This document shows, piece by piece, positions 24,405 to 37,426 of a DNA stretch of 64,000 nucleotides. Every line of letters begins with the position of its first letter. Position 1 is the stretch's first letter. The DNA is from Przewalskia tangutica (Eukaryota > Streptophyta > Magnoliopsida > Solanales > Solanaceae), in the NCBI GenBank assembly GCA_029844215.1, contig CM056730.1, forward strand, positions 54,014,924-54,078,923, given 5' to 3'. Made by a program: the position numbers and the translations under genes. The notes beneath the pieces are model-generated. The model was given only the letters and a program-made list of their open reading frames with translations, did no database searches and was not told the DNA's origin.

Positions 24405-27400
24405 TGTTATACCGTATTTTGAGTATATGCGTGGGGCGTGCGTGAAAAATTTGAACTTGAGAATAGGCTTGGCCGATTTATTCTTTGTGCACAACACCCG
24501 GTTAGAGTCGTTTTTTGCGAAACGTTTCCTGACTTTCGTAGGAAAATTCCGCTATGTCATTTTTAATTTTTTCGGATTTTTAGAGGCGAAACATTTTGGA
24601 CCAACGAGAGGCGACACTTGTCACCCTCTCATTGGGGCACGTTGAAGTGATAATGGTGGACGAATTGCTTGGCTATTTTGTCAAGTAGTAGGTAGGATAT
24701 TTTGGTGGTAGATGGATAAGGTGCACTTGGCATGATCATGGCCCTACACTTGCCTTGCACTTGGCATGATCTTGGCCATTGGTTGGCCTTTGCTAGACCT
24801 ATAAATACCCCCCTCTTTGATGACTTCTTCATCCATTCCACAAAGTTTCTAAGTCTTGAAAGCTTTCCCCTCTCCTTGTTGTGTTTCGTCCAAACACCCC
24901 CCCTCCCCCTTGTGAGGCCCTCTTGGCCGAGAGCCCTCTCCCCTGGCGAGAGTACCCCCAGTGGGGTAGGTAGGGTATACACCCCAGCCTAGTTGTTTCG
25001 TATAAATACCCTCCTCTTGGTAGAAATACTCTCAAAGTATTGTTACTATACCCAAATTACCTTAGTGTATACCTTGTAGTATTCTAGGTTATACCTATCT
25101 GAAAAGCCAGTTATACTATTATACTTCCCTTAGTCACAAAACCGAAACCTAAGGAAAATCTCCATAGTTGGTTGGAGTATTAAGTAGAAGTTGGTTAGAA
25201 CTTCTAAGGGTTGTGTGGAGGCGGGTCGGGCCTTTGAGTAGAGCTAAACCTTGCTCGGGATCGACATTTAAACTCGGATAATTTTGGGCTTATCGAGGTA
25301 AACACTCTTGACCTTCTATTGTAATTGGAAATTACATGTTGTTAGAATATATAGTTGAAGTATACTATATATAGAAATGAGCGTAGTTAAGCAATGTCTT
25401 TTGACTTAAGCTGAATAATTAGAAACCTTTTGAAAGAAAGTCTTGAGCAGTAATTACATAGGGTGTATTACGATAGACTTGTGTAGCTTTTACGTGAGGT
25501 AGAATTGTGCACGTCCGGATTAGGCGTATAACCCCACTGGTTGGCTTGGTAGCGGCCCAGATAGAGGAGGAGATTTCTGTCATGCGGGGAGGTCTTGCGA
25601 ATTTTACGTAGAATGTTCTACGATTAGACCTAGATGTTAATAAGCGCGCGTGGCCTTATAGGTTGAAGTACCATGCGTGGCGCGATCTACTGGCAAGGAG
25701 TAGCCGACGATTTGAGGTACTTGGAGCGTTTTGCTATTAGTCGATAATCGTCGCGAGGTATGTGAACCTCTTCCTACCTTTTCTAGCATGATATGTGTAT
25801 AACTATGTAGTACGGTAGACGTACATGTGTTAAACATATTTGATTGGTTTGAAACATAAAGTGTTAAAACGGCTTTATGGGAAGTTGGTTATAACAGTTT
25901 TATGTAAGTAAGAAAATGCCTTATGGTTTTAAAAGGTAACTAATTTGACTTATAATTGACTTAATGTGTAATAATAAAGAATCTTGAAGTATTTCAAAAG
26001 AATGCTGAATCATTTTTTTTAACAGAAGAATAATACTTGGTTTTCAAAACATAAGAGTTATACTAGCTTTATGGGAAGTTAGGTATAACGTCTTAAGAAT
26101 GGTAAAATGAATGGTTTATTGATCTTAAAAGATAAGAGACTTTACTTGTTTTACTTGGTAATTAGCATTATGTTAAAAATGTTGTAAAACCTCATTCGCA
26201 AGTAATGAGTACTTGATTTTAAAAGCAATAATGTTTTACTGATTTCAGAAATCAGAATGAGTATCGAACAAACCACAGCAGCGCTAATAAAGGGAAATGT
26301 TTTGACTAATAATGTATTAGTAAAACCAGTAGAAACTTCCATCTGCATAGAAACTAAGATGAGACAAAATGATATTACATTTCCTAGATCATGGCTGCTT
26401 AAGTAAGATTGTTATAAACAAGAATAACCTACTCACATATCAGACATATGTTTCTCAAATTGCTTTTAAAGGAGAATTATATCATTAAGTGATTAAAATT
26501 ATGAACTACGAAACCTTTCGAAAACGAGAAACTTGAGTAATTGAAATTAGGCAAACTTGAAACATTTGGAAAAGAATGTTGTTACTTGATTTCTGAAGAG
26601 AAGTGTTTTGATTTACTTCAAATGATAATCACTCTATTTTCATATACTACGTATTGTGTGACTTTAAGAAGCGTAACGTATCTTTTAAAAGATAATGTAT
26701 GAAGTACTTTGGGAATAGATACTCGATCTTGTTAATCATATAATAGAATGTACCTTGTGTGTATAACTTGAGTGTGTTGGCCTTGTAATACTTTCTTGTT
26801 GATTTGATAAGTAGACGTGATATGATGCTATGTGTGTTAGTGTCTTGTAACGTTTGTGAAAGAGTATTCTTGTTGTGCTTATGTTGTTTAACGATAATTT
26901 GTTATGTTAGTATGATATCACTCGCTCTTGACTTTCAGGGGTTAAAGCGCCTCCGTCTGGGGGTAGACTCGGTGATGCAGGACCATGATTTGAGAATACC
27001 TCATGCGGGTCCAAGGGACCTATGCGGAGCTACGGGAGTTCGGAGTTAGTGATGCGGGGTTATACCTCATGCGATCTATGTGGCGCGGACTACGAGTCGG
27101 GGCGATGCAGGAGTAGCTACCCTCGATGCGGGGTTATGTACCTATGCGGGCCTATGTGAGTGGCCTATGCGGACTACGAGTCGAGATTAGGCTTGCGTGG
27201 TGATACTACGGGCAATGGCCTGCTTGATCATTCGCGACCTAGAAAAGACACATTGCGGTTTACCTATTGTTGCTCTTGTTTATGATATGGCACTATGTGC
27301 GGTTACCTTGGTTGTTTCATACATACTTGCAAAACTGATTTTAAAATGATATGTTTTCATTTAAGTACTTTCTGATTTCACATACTTGGTACTGTTATCT

Positions 27401-27814
27401 TGACCTCCTTGAGGCTGCGTTAAATGCGCGAGTTGAGGTACGCGATCGTTGATCCTAGTTCTCGGGTCACGATTCGGCGTATGGAAACTCCGTTTCTCGG
27501 AGGCTTATCGGTGGTATAGTCACAGCCGTTGTAGGTATTTACATTGAGGGTATGGCGGGGCCTGTCCGCCATTATTGTCGTATCATTCTTAAGTGCATGC
27601 CAATCTTTGTTGTGGCGAGTTGTAATGGGATGTAACTGTTCGGTTTTAAAAATTGATTTATATATATGCCGTAAGGCAAGTTTTCTCCGATTACTGTTTC
27701 TTACTTCTTAATATTTTCATGTCTTATTTTATGTTCCGCTGATTACTCTGATGATGTATCGCTAGGGTGCCCGGGGTAAGGCACCAGTCACGGGCCCGGG
27801 TTCGGGTCGTGACA
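24405..27814 (+). repeat. E2 3' LTR
   Basis: Begins TGTTATACCGTATTTTG and ends GGGTTCGGGTCGTGACA; 3,410 bases. TATA box is at 24,800-24,807. It is highly similar to 8,738-12,181; differences cluster in GC-rich parts. Its last ~610 bases (from about 27,203) are duplicated at 32,392-33,016. The following ATAAG is the right TSD copy. Confidence 0.92.
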
Positions 27815-27819
27815 ATAAG

Positions 27820-28500
27820 TCAAGTCAAGGACATCCAAGTGAAACCAAATTCATTTAACACACGTACGTCTACCGTACTATATATGTCACAACAATCATG
27901 CTCAAGAGGATAGGAAGAATCACATACCTCCTCGGCTTATCCACTTGCCAAGTCGAATATGCCGCGCGTAGAATATCAACCTATAATAATCAAACACGTC
28001 TATCAACGTCTAGACTTCTTCGTAGAATATTTCTAAGTATAGTATCACTTATTCTACGGAAAATCGGGCAGCACTTCCCCTGTTTTGACGTACTTTTCCA
28101 CCTTTTTCAAGGCCCGAAATTCAATAACCAACATGCCACATTTAAAGCGCAATTATACAACAATACTAAAGGGGATTACACGCCTAACTGGACGTGTAAA
28201 ATTTTGCCCCACAATATACAAAATAGTCCATTAGTCCAAAGTAATTACAGTCCAATGTAAATATAGTCCAATGTAATTACAATCCATTAGTTGGTGTTCT
28301 TGGCCAACTACTACAATCAAAACTTATCCAATTTTCGGCTAGCATACCGGAATTACTTCTTTAATCTTCCAACTTATATTCCATTTTTTATATAAGTTAT
28401 TATAACTTTGTTATTAGCGTCGGCGGTAATAGGAGGTTTTACCATTTTAATGGCTAGCATGCCAATTTCTCGATTTTAGTAACTTAACAAGGTCCAAATC
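27820..28500 (-). repeat. Fx, right part (copy 1)
   Basis: Continues the old LTR after the ATAAG duplication. It carries CATGCTCAAGAGGATAGGAAG and the GTAGAATATTTC...GGCAGCACTTCC block found at the same place in E1 and E4 LTRs, showing minus orientation. An open frame of 120 codons (27,898-28,260, plus) has no recognised domain and runs antisense to the LTR. It ends where Fd starts at 28,501. Confidence 0.75.
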
Positions 28501-30607
28501 TGTTACACCCCGTAGTTCCAGGGTCGGTATGTGAGGACGTACGTGCGAGAATACGACAGTAATATTGGAAAGAAAGAAAGATGTGATTTTTGGCGGAAAA
28601 GTTTCCGCGTTTTGTGAAGGAAAAAGGTTCGTTAATGGGAATTGGATTCCCAGATTTGGTATTTGGACTTCTTGGATTATATTAGAATTTTGGAATTTTA
28701 TTTTCGGAAATGGTCACGTGGGGCCCACGGGAGAAATTCTGATTACGTAGGGCCCACTTTGTTTTTGAGATTTTCGGTATTTTGGATATTTTCGGATAAT
28801 GAAATATTTTGGACGAGTAAGGGGGAGACACGTGTCACCCCCTTAGGTGGCCATGTGGGCCGATTTGGAGGGACAAGTGTCTTGCCACTTGTCCCTTGGC
28901 CGAAATGTCCATGGCACTTGGCTCTCATTTTTGTTGGCCATGTGGTGTGGTGGGACCCACACACACATGGCCCAATCTAGACCACACACTTGCTATGATC
29001 TTGACCCTTTATTTCTCTATAAATACCCCCTTAGTGCAAGACATAATTGCATCCCACACTTAAGTTCTTCCAAGGCAAAAATATCCCCTCCCTTTTGTGG
29101 TGTTCTCGTCCCCCCCCGCCCCCACTTTGTGTAGAGAAATACTTCAAGTATTGTTGTATAATCCCAAATACCTTAGCCTAGTATCCCTAGTAGGATTGCA
29201 AAGTTATTTCAATAGTAGGGCAGGAAATACTACTTTATTCGATAGTCATAAAATGAAACCCTAGAAAAATTTTCATAGCTTGGATGAAGTGTTAAGAGAG
29301 GTTGTTTAGAAACTTCTAAGGGTTGCTTGGAGCGGGTTGGAGCGTAAGGAATTGGAGCTAAACGTTGCTAAGGATCGACTTATAATCTTGGATAATTTTG
29401 GGCTTATCGAGGTAATGATCTATGTCCCCCTATTGTAATTGGATATTACATATTGTAGTAGTTTAGATTTGAGTATAAGATATATTGGAAGGATGATTAT
29501 AAAGAATTGAACTGTATTTACATTGGGTGTATTCTGATGAACTTGTGTAGTATTATTGTGAGCGAGAATTGTACACGTCAGGTTAGGCGTGTAATCCCAT
29601 AGAGTTGTTGGCTTGGTAGCGGGCTTGTTATGGGAGGTTATTTATGTGATTGCGGGGAGGTCTTTGAATTTTCCGTAGGATAAGGATCCTTGTACTTAGA
29701 ATTATTCTACAAAGAGAACTAGAAGTTGATAGATGTATTGTGGTTATTATAGGTGGATCTTCTACGCTCGGCATACTCGACTTGGCTTGTGGATTAAGCC
29801 AAAGAGGTATGTGATTCTTCCTATACTCTTGAGCATGATTGTTGTGAACTATATAGTACGGTAGACGTACGTGTGTGAAATGAATTTTGTTTGTTTAAAA
29901 CATAAATTGTTATAATGGCTTTATGGGAAGTTAGTTATAACGATTTTATGAGGATAAAAGAAAGATTTGATTTTGAAAGCTAAACGACTTGATTTCGGAA
30001 AAGGAGAAGTAACTTGATTTAAGTATAGGTTACTTGTTTTGAAAAGAGTAAGTTATTTGGGTTTTAAAAGAATACTTGATGTCGTTTTAAAAGAAAAGCA
30101 CTTGGTTTAAAAAGTATAGAGTATTTGATTTTAAAAGTCCTGTAAAGGTTTTTACGAAGGTGAAGTAATTTGGTTTGAAAAGAAAACGTGTTTTTGATAC
30201 TACGAGTATTAGAATCGTGTGGCTTTTACGTAAAAAGAGGTCTTTTTGAAAGAATGAAAGTATGTAGTATTTTGGGGTTGAAACCCGGATTGTTGACATA
30301 AAATGAAAGTACGTTGAACTTGCCTATGCTTGTTGTGATAACCTTTGTTGTGCAAGTGTTTGATTTTGTGCTACCGTGTCTCTCGGTGGAGGGCCGGCTA
30401 TCTGATTGATTGCTTGGACATACCGACACGTTGGATGGTCCACGGGTATGCGTCCACAATGAGTGTTATCTTGTTGTTTCTTTTGGACATACTGACACGT
30501 TGGGTGGCCCACGGGCATGCGTCCACTTTGAGTATTATCTTGTTATTTCCTTTGGACATACTAACACGATGGATGGTCCACGGGTATGCGTCCAGTAGGA
30601 TGGTTTC
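28501..30607 (+). repeat. Fd LTR, copy 1, truncated by an E4 fragment
   Basis: Starts TGTTACACCCCGTAGTTCC. The head has GGGCCCAC motifs near 28,720-28,760, a perfect GACACGTGTC core in a GGGGGAGACA/TGTCACCCCC palindrome (28,821-28,842) and a TATA box at 29,018-29,025 followed by five C. Small open frames around 28,640-29,130 recur exactly in copy 2 and show no known domain. It is cut at 30,607, where the E4 LTR copy begins; nine bases (ATGGCCATG) present in copy 2 are absent here. Confidence 0.85.
30416..30606. repeat. 69-bp tandem repeats in Fd, copy 1
   Basis: GGACATAC(C/T)GACACGTTGG begins at 30,416 and 30,485, and GGACATACTAACACGATGG at 30,554: period 69 bases, nearly three copies. Because 69 is a multiple of three, reading frames on both strands stay open across the array. 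Confidence 0.92.
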
Positions 30608-32177
30608 TGTCACGACCCGACCCCGGGCCCGCGACTGGTGCCCTACCTGGGCACCCAATTAGACATACATCCAGTGTCGTGGAATATAAAAACAAGACAT
30701 GAAACAAATGTAAATTAAGACACAATTTACGAGAAAAGTCGCCTTTCGGCATGTATATATATAAACCAAAATCTGGCGATTACATCCCAGTGCAATAGGA
30801 CTCTGAGACCTCAGAAGTAAACAACTATGGCGGGACAGGCCCGCCATACCACGAATGTACAAAACTATCTACTGACAACGGAAATCATACCTAAAAGTCG
30901 AGCCTCGGAGAAGATGGAGCTCACGACACCAAAGAAAAGATCCTAAGGCGAGGATCCGCTACTGTTTCCCTTTACTGCGGCATGAACGCAGCCCAGAAAG
31001 TCGATACAACAGTACCAAGTATGTGAAAGCGTAAAGTACTTAAATGAAATCATATCATTTTAAACCCGGTTTACAAATATGCTGAAACAAACAAGGTAAC
31101 GCGCATAGTGCCACATCACAAACAAGAGCAATAAGAGGTAAAGCGTGAGTCTCTTTCTAGGCTGCGAATGATCGAAGCAAGGCCAATCACCCATAGTATC
31201 ATTAAGCATGCCTAATCACGGACTCCATGATCCGCATAGGCCACTCACGTAGGCGCGTGAGGTATTCCCACATCGAGGGTAGCTACTCCTCGGCGTCGTC
31301 TGGACTCGTAGTCCGCGTGGCCACATGTATGGCCACAAGGACCGCACACTAACTGGAACTCGTAGCTCCGCATAGGCCGGGACCGCGTGAGGTATTCTCG
31401 AATCATAGTCACACTGTTGCACGAGCTATACCAGCGTCGGAGGCGGCTTAACCCCGGTATCATGTCAAGAGGTGAGTGATATAATACTAACATAACGACT
31501 TATCGTTAAACAACATAAGCACAATAAGAATAACCTCTTTACACAAGCGTTTACAAGATACTAACACACGTAGCATCACAATATATCTACTCGACAAACC
31601 ATCTTATTATACTTTCTAGAATTAATACAAGTCTTTCATAAACACATAAGTAAAGCTTGTTCCTTTTATCTTTCTTAAGTCGTTATACCTAACTTCCCAT
31701 AAAGCTAGTATAACTCTTAAGCTTTTGTTTAAAAACAAATATTCTTCTTCTTTCAAAAATGATTTATAATTCTTTTGAAAGACTTCAATTTTATTATTAG
31801 GGCTTAAGTCAAAAGACATTGCCGTAAAACTACGTCCAGTTAACACACATACGTCTACCGTACTATATATATATTTTAAAATATCATGCTTAAGAGTATA
31901 GGAAGAATCACATACCTCACCGGAAATCCACGCCAAGTCGAATATGTCGCGTGAGAGAATCAACCTATAATAGTCGAATGCGTCTATCGATGTCTAGACT
32001 ACTCTGTAGACTATTCTAAGCAGAGGGTTCTTTATTCTACGGAAATTTGGGAAGCACTTCCCTACCCATCAAGATACACAAGTCTACTGTAAATACAGTC
32101 CTATGTAAGTATAGTTCAATTCTTCTTTATTATACTTCTGGTGTGATTTCAGTTCAATACTCTTCTGTATTATCCTT
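30608..32177 (-). repeat. E4 LTR fragment (duplicate of the E4 left end)
   Basis: Starts TGTCACGACCCGACCCCGGG and matches 35,833-37,426. The preceding bases GTTTC are not the CCATG duplication, in keeping with this being a duplicated piece and not a separate insertion. It is interrupted at 32,178 by the E5 head. Confidence 0.85.
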
Positions 32178-32391
32178 TGTTACACCCCGTAAATTCTAGA
32201 AGTTAAGATAAGTTGACAAACCTGTGTTGGAAGGATTTTGAGTCTACCGTGGAGTGTTGTACCCCAGTTGTTAAGAATTTCAAGGTGTTTAAAAAGCCTA
32301 ATGTGTGGTTCGTTAAATCTAGATCCCAACGCAACAAACCGTTCGTCGATAGGACATCGGAGTCCAAAGTTATGGAAGTTTCAAGCTTGGT
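32178..32391 (+). repeat. E5 LTR head (duplicate), joined to an E2 LTR tail
   Basis: TGTTACACCCCGTAAATTC and the next ~210 bases equal 37,427-37,641. At about 32,391 the sequence switches to the E2-type LTR. This is the duplication joint. Frames running across it (32,213-32,542) are chimeric LTR sequence and not genes. Confidence 0.88.
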
Positions 32392-33016
32392 GCTACTACG
32401 GGAAATTGGCCCTGCTTCGATCATTCGCAACCTAGAAAAGACCTGTTGCAGTTTACCTATTGTTGCTCTTGTTTATGATATGGCACTATGTGCGGTTACC
32501 TTGGTTGTTTCATACATACTTGCAAAACTGATTTTAAAATGATATGTTTTCATTTAAGTACTTTACAGTTTCACATACTTGGTACCTGTTGTACTGACCT
32601 CCTTCGGGGGGCTGCGTTCATGCCGCAGGTTGAGGTACACCAGTCGTTGATCCTAGTTCTCGAGTCACAGATTCAGCGTATGGAAACTCCGTTTCTCGGA
32701 GGCTTATCGGTGGTATAGTCCTGTCGTTGTAGGTATTTACATTCAGGGTATGGCGGGGCCACTGTCCGCCATTATTGTCGTATCATTCTTAGAAGTGCAG
32801 TAATCTTTGTTGTGGGCAGAGTTGTAATGGGATGTAACTGTTCGGTTTTAAAAATTGATTTATATATATGCCGTAAGGCAAGTTTTCTCCGATTACTGTT
32901 TCTTACTTCTTAATATTTTCATGTCTTATTTTATGTTCCGCTGATTACTCTGATGATGTATCGCTAGGGTGCCCGGGGTAAGGCACCAGTCACGGGCCCG
33001 GGTTCGGGTCGTGACA
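32392..33016 (+). repeat. E2 3' LTR tail, copy 2
   Basis: Equals 27,203-27,814 and ends GGGTCGTGACA at 33,016, followed again by ATAAG. It looks less eroded than the copy-1 sequence: it retains CTGCGTTCATGCCGCAGG, for example. Confidence 0.88.
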
Positions 33017-33704
33017 ATAAGTCAAGTCAAGGACATCCAAGTGAAACCAAATTCATTTAACACACGTACGTCTACCGTACTATATATGTCACAACAATCA
33101 TGCTCAAGAGGATAGGAAGAATCACATACCTCCTAAACATCCACTTGCCAAGTCGAATATGCCGCGCGTAGAATATCAACCTATAATAATCAAACACGTC
33201 TATCAACGTCTAGACTTCTTCGTAGAATATTTCTAAGTATAGTATCACTTATTCTACGGAAAATCGGGCAGCACTTCCCCTGTTTTGACGTACTTTTCCA
33301 CCTTTTTCAAGGCCCGAAATTCAATAACCAACATGCCACATTTAAAGCGCAATTATACAACAATACTAAAGGGGATTACACGCCTAACTGGACGTGTAAA
33401 ATTTTGCCCCACAATATACAAAATAGTCCATTAGTCCAAAGTAATTACAGTCCAATGTAAATATAGTCCAATGTAATTACAATCCATTAGTTGGTGTTCT
33501 TGGCCAACTACTACAATCAAAACTTATCCAATTTTCGGCTAGCATACCGGAATTACTTCTTTAATCTTCCAACTTATATTCCATTTTTTATATAAGTTAT
33601 TATAACTTTGTTATTAACTGTCAACAGGTAATAGGGAGGTTTTTACCATTTTAATGGCTAGCATGCCAATTTCTCGATTTTAGTAACTTAACAAGGTCCA
33701 AATC
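33017..33704 (-). repeat. Fx, right part (copy 2)
   Basis: Equals 27,815-28,500 with few differences, for example GTTATTAACTGTCAACAGG against GTTATTAGCGTCGGCGG, a CTG/CAG-context change. Nothing coding was recognised. Confidence 0.8.
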
Positions 33705-35832
33705 TGTTACACCCCGTAGTTCCAGGGTAGGTATGTGAGGACGTACGTGCGAGAATACGACAGTAATATTGGAAAGAAAGAAAGATGTGATTTTTCGACG
33801 GAAAAGTTTCCGCGTTTTGTGAAGGAAAAAGGTTCGTTAATGGGAATTGGATTCCCAGATTTGGTATTTGGACTTCTTGGATTATATTAGAATTTTGGAA
33901 TTTTATTTTCGGAAATGGTCACGTGGGGCCCACGGGAGAAATTTACGGTTCTGTGGGGCCCACTTTGTTTTTGAGATTTTCGGTATTTTGGATATTTTCG
34001 GATAATGAAATATTTTGGACGAGTAAGGGGGAGACACGTGTCACCCCCTTAGGTGGCCATGTGGGCCGATTTGGAGGGACAAGTGTCTTGCCACTTGTCC
34101 CTTGGCCGAAATGTCCATGGCACTTGGCTCTCATTTTTGTTGGCCATGTGGTGTGGTGGGACCCACACACACATGGCCCAATCTAGACCACACACTTGCT
34201 ATGATCTTGACCCTTTATTTCTCTATAAATACCCCCTTAGTGCAAGACATAATTGCATCCCACACTTAAGTTCTTCCAAGGCAAAAATATCCCCTCCCTT
34301 TTGTGGTGTTCTCGTCCCCCCCCGCCCCCACTTTGTGTAGAGAAATACTTCAAGTATTGTTGTATAATCCCAAATACCTTAGCCTAGTATCCCTAGTAGT
34401 ATTCCAAAGTTATTTCAATAGTAGGAGCCCGGAAATACTACTTTATTCCAATAGTCGCAAAATGAAACCCTAGAAAAAATTTCATAGCTTGGATGAAGTG
34501 TTAAGAGAGGTTGTTTAGAAACTTCTAAGGGTTGCTTGGAGCGGGTTGGAGCGTAAGGAATTGGAGCTAAACGTTGCTAAGGATCGACTTATAATCTTGG
34601 ATAATTTTGGGCTTATCGAGGTAATGATCTATGTCCCCCTATTGTAATTGGATATTACATATTGTAGTAGTTTAGATTTGAGTATAAGATATATTGGAAG
34701 GATGATTATAAAGAATTGAACTGTATTTACATTGGACTGTATTTACAGTAGACTTGTGTAGTATTATTGTGAGGCAGAATTGTACACGTCCGGTTAGACG
34801 TGTAATCCCCATAGAGTTGTTGGCTTGGTAGCAGGCCTTGTTATGGGAGGTTATTTATGTGATTGCGGGGAGAGTCTTTGCGAATTTTCCGTAGGATAAG
34901 GATCCTTGTACTTAGAATTATTCTACAAAGAGAACTAGAAGTTGATAGATGTATTGTGGTTATTATAGGTGGATCTTCTACGCTCGGCATACTCGACTTG
35001 GCTTGTGGATTAAGCCAAAGAGGTATGTGATTCTTCCTATACTCTTGAGCATGATTGTTGTGAACTATATAGTACGGTAGACGTACGTGTGTGAAATGAA
35101 TTTTGTTTGTTTAAAACATAAATTGTTATAATGGCTTTATGGGAAGTTAGTTATAATGATTTTATGAGGATAAAAGAAAGATTTGATTTTGAAAGCTAAA
35201 CGACTTGATTTCGGAAAAGGAGAAGTAACTTGATTTAAGTATAGGTTACTTGTTTTGAAAAGAGTAAGTTATTTGGGTTTTAAAAGAATACTTGATGTCG
35301 TTTTAAAAGAAAAGCACTTGGTTTAAAAAGTATAGAGTATTTGATTTTAAAAGTCCTGTAAAGGTTTTTACGAAGGTGAAGTAATTTGGTTTGAAAAGAA
35401 AACGTGTTTTTGATACTACGAGTATTAGAATCGTGTGGCTTTTACGTAAAAAGAGGTCTTTTTGAAAGAATGAAAGTATGTAGTATTTTGGGGTTGAAAC
35501 CCGGATTGTTGACATAAAATGAAAGTACGTTGAACTTGCCTATGCTTGTTGTGATAACCTTTGTTGTGCAAGTGTTTGATTTTGTGCTACCGTGTCTCTC
35601 GGTGGAGGGCCGGCTATCTGATTGATTGCTTGGACATACCGACACGTTGGATGGTCCACGGGTATGCGTCCACAATGAGTGTTATCTTGTTGTTTCTTTT
35701 GGACATACTGACACGTTGGGTGGCCCACGGGCATGCGTCCACTTTGAGTATTATCTTGTTATTTCCTTTGGACATACTGACACGATGGATGGTCCACGGG
35801 TATGCGTCCAGTAGGATGGTTTCATGGCCATG
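33705..35832 (+). repeat. Fd LTR, copy 2 (target of E4), first part
   Basis: Starts TGTTACACCCCGTAGTTCC; TATA box at 34,224-34,231; palindrome at about 34,025-34,046; 69-bp repeats at 35,632, 35,701 and 35,770. It ends with CCATG at 35,828-35,832, the left TSD of E4, and resumes after E4 at 54,505 with the same CCATG and then CTTATAC. Confidence 0.88.
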
Positions 35833-37426
35833 TGTCACGACCCGATCCAGGGCCCGTGACTGGTGCCTTACCCGGGCACCCAAGTAGTCATACATCAGAG
35901 TAATCAGCGGAATATAAAAACAAGACATGAAACAAATGTAAATTAAGACACAATTTCTGAGAAAAGTCGCCTTTCGGCATGTATATATATAAACCAAAAT
36001 CTGGCAGTTACATCCCAACTGTACAATAGGACTACAGACCTCTAAGGAAGTAAACAACTATGGCGGGACAGGGCCCCGCCATACCCTGAATGTACAAAAC
36101 TATCTACAACAACAGGGAAATCATACCCAAAAGTCGAGCCTCCGGAGAAGATGGAGCTCCTGACACCAAAGAAAAGATCATAAGGCGAGGATCCGCTACA
36201 TTTCCCTTTACTGCGGCATGAACGCAGCCCGAGAAGGTCGATAACAGTACCAGTATGTGAAAGCGTAAAGTACTTAAATGAAATCATATCATTTTAAACC
36301 CAGTTTACAAATATGTACGAAACAAACAAGGTAACGCACATAGTGCTACATCACAAACAAGAGCAATAAGAGGTAAAGCAGAATGAGTCTCTTTCTAGGC
36401 TGCGAATGATCGAAGCAAGGCCAATCACCCATAGTATCATTAAGCATGCCTAATCACGGACTCCGCGGTCGCATAGGCCACTCACGTAGGCCGCGTGAGG
36501 TATTCCCACATCGAGGGTAGCTACTCCTCGGCATCGCCCCGACTCGTAGTCGCGTGGCCACATGCAGGCGTATGGCCACAAGGACCGCACACTAACTGGA
36601 ACTCTCGTAGCTCGCATAGGCCGGGACCGCGTGAGGTATTCTCGAATCATAGTCACACAGATCGCTGAGCTATACCGCGTCGGAGGCGACTTAACCCCGG
36701 TATCATGTCGAGGTGAGTGATATAATACTAACATAACGACTTATCGTTAAACAACATAAGCACAATAAGAATAACCTCTTTACACAAACGTTTACAAGAT
36801 ACTAACACACATAGCATCACAATATATCTACTCAACAAACCATCTTATTATACTTTCTAGAATTAATACAAGTCTTTCATAAACACATAAGTAAACTGTT
36901 CCTTTTATCTTTCTTAAGTCGTTATACCTAACTTCCCATAAAGCTAGTATAACTCTTAAGCTTTTTGTTTTAAAAACAAATATTCTTCTTCTTTCAAAAA
37001 TGATTTATAATTCTTTTGAAAGACTTCAAGATTTTTATTATTCAGGCTTAAGTCAAAAGACATTGCCGTAAAACTACGTCCAGTTAACACACATACGTCT
37101 ACCGTACTATATATATATTTTAAAATATCATGCTTAAGAGTATAGGAAGAATCACATACCTCCTCGGCGAAATCCACCTGCCAAGTCGAATATGTCGCGC
37201 GCAGAGAATCAACCTATAATAGTCAGGTACGTCTATCAATGTCTAGACTACTCTGTAGACTATTCTAAGCAGAGGGTTCTTTATTCTACGGAAATTTGGG
37301 AAGCACTTCCCTACCCATCAAGATACACAAGTCTACTGTAAATACAGTCCTATGTAAGTATAGTTCAATTCTTCTTTATTATACTTCTGGTGTGATTTCA
37401 GTTCAATACTCTTCTGTATTATCCTT
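35833..37426 (-). repeat. E4 3' LTR, part 1 (before E5)
   Basis: Starts TGTCACGACCCGATCCAGGG. It matches the 5' LTR from 51,901 on. It stops at TCCTT (37,422-37,426), the left TSD of E5, and continues at 45,890. Confidence 0.9.

Larger units (their letters stand above)
8738..27814 (+). mobile_element. E2: non-autonomous LTR retrotransposon, plus strand, TSD ATAAG
   Basis: 5' LTR 8,738-12,181, primer site 12,186, gag remnant, then E3 inserted at 13,354. The internal region resumes at 22,865 and continues through an integrase C-terminal remnant and purine tract to the 3' LTR (24,405-27,814). The five bases ATAAG occur at 8,733-8,737 and again at 27,815-27,819, a perfect target-site duplication that proves the ends. 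Without E3 the element is about 9.6 kb, of which nearly 7 kb is LTR. The internal region lacks protease, RT and RNase H, so it depends on enzymes from elsewhere. E2 and E3 are the same subfamily in opposite orientation. Confidence 0.93.

Noticed and set aside
27898..28260. 120-codon plus-strand frame in Fx
   Set aside because: It is antisense to an old LTR remnant, is lost in the equivalent copy at about 33,100 and shows no domain.
30345..30662. Repetitive open frames on both strands over the 69-bp repeats (also 35,561-36,057 and 39,618-40,019)
   Set aside because: The 69-base period is a multiple of three, so frames stay open by chance. They lie inside LTRs, overlap each other on opposite strands and match no domain.
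30608..32177. A separate minus-strand LTR insertion
   Set aside because: Its flanks and internal E5 head equal those at 35,833-37,641; it is part of the 5.2-kb duplication.
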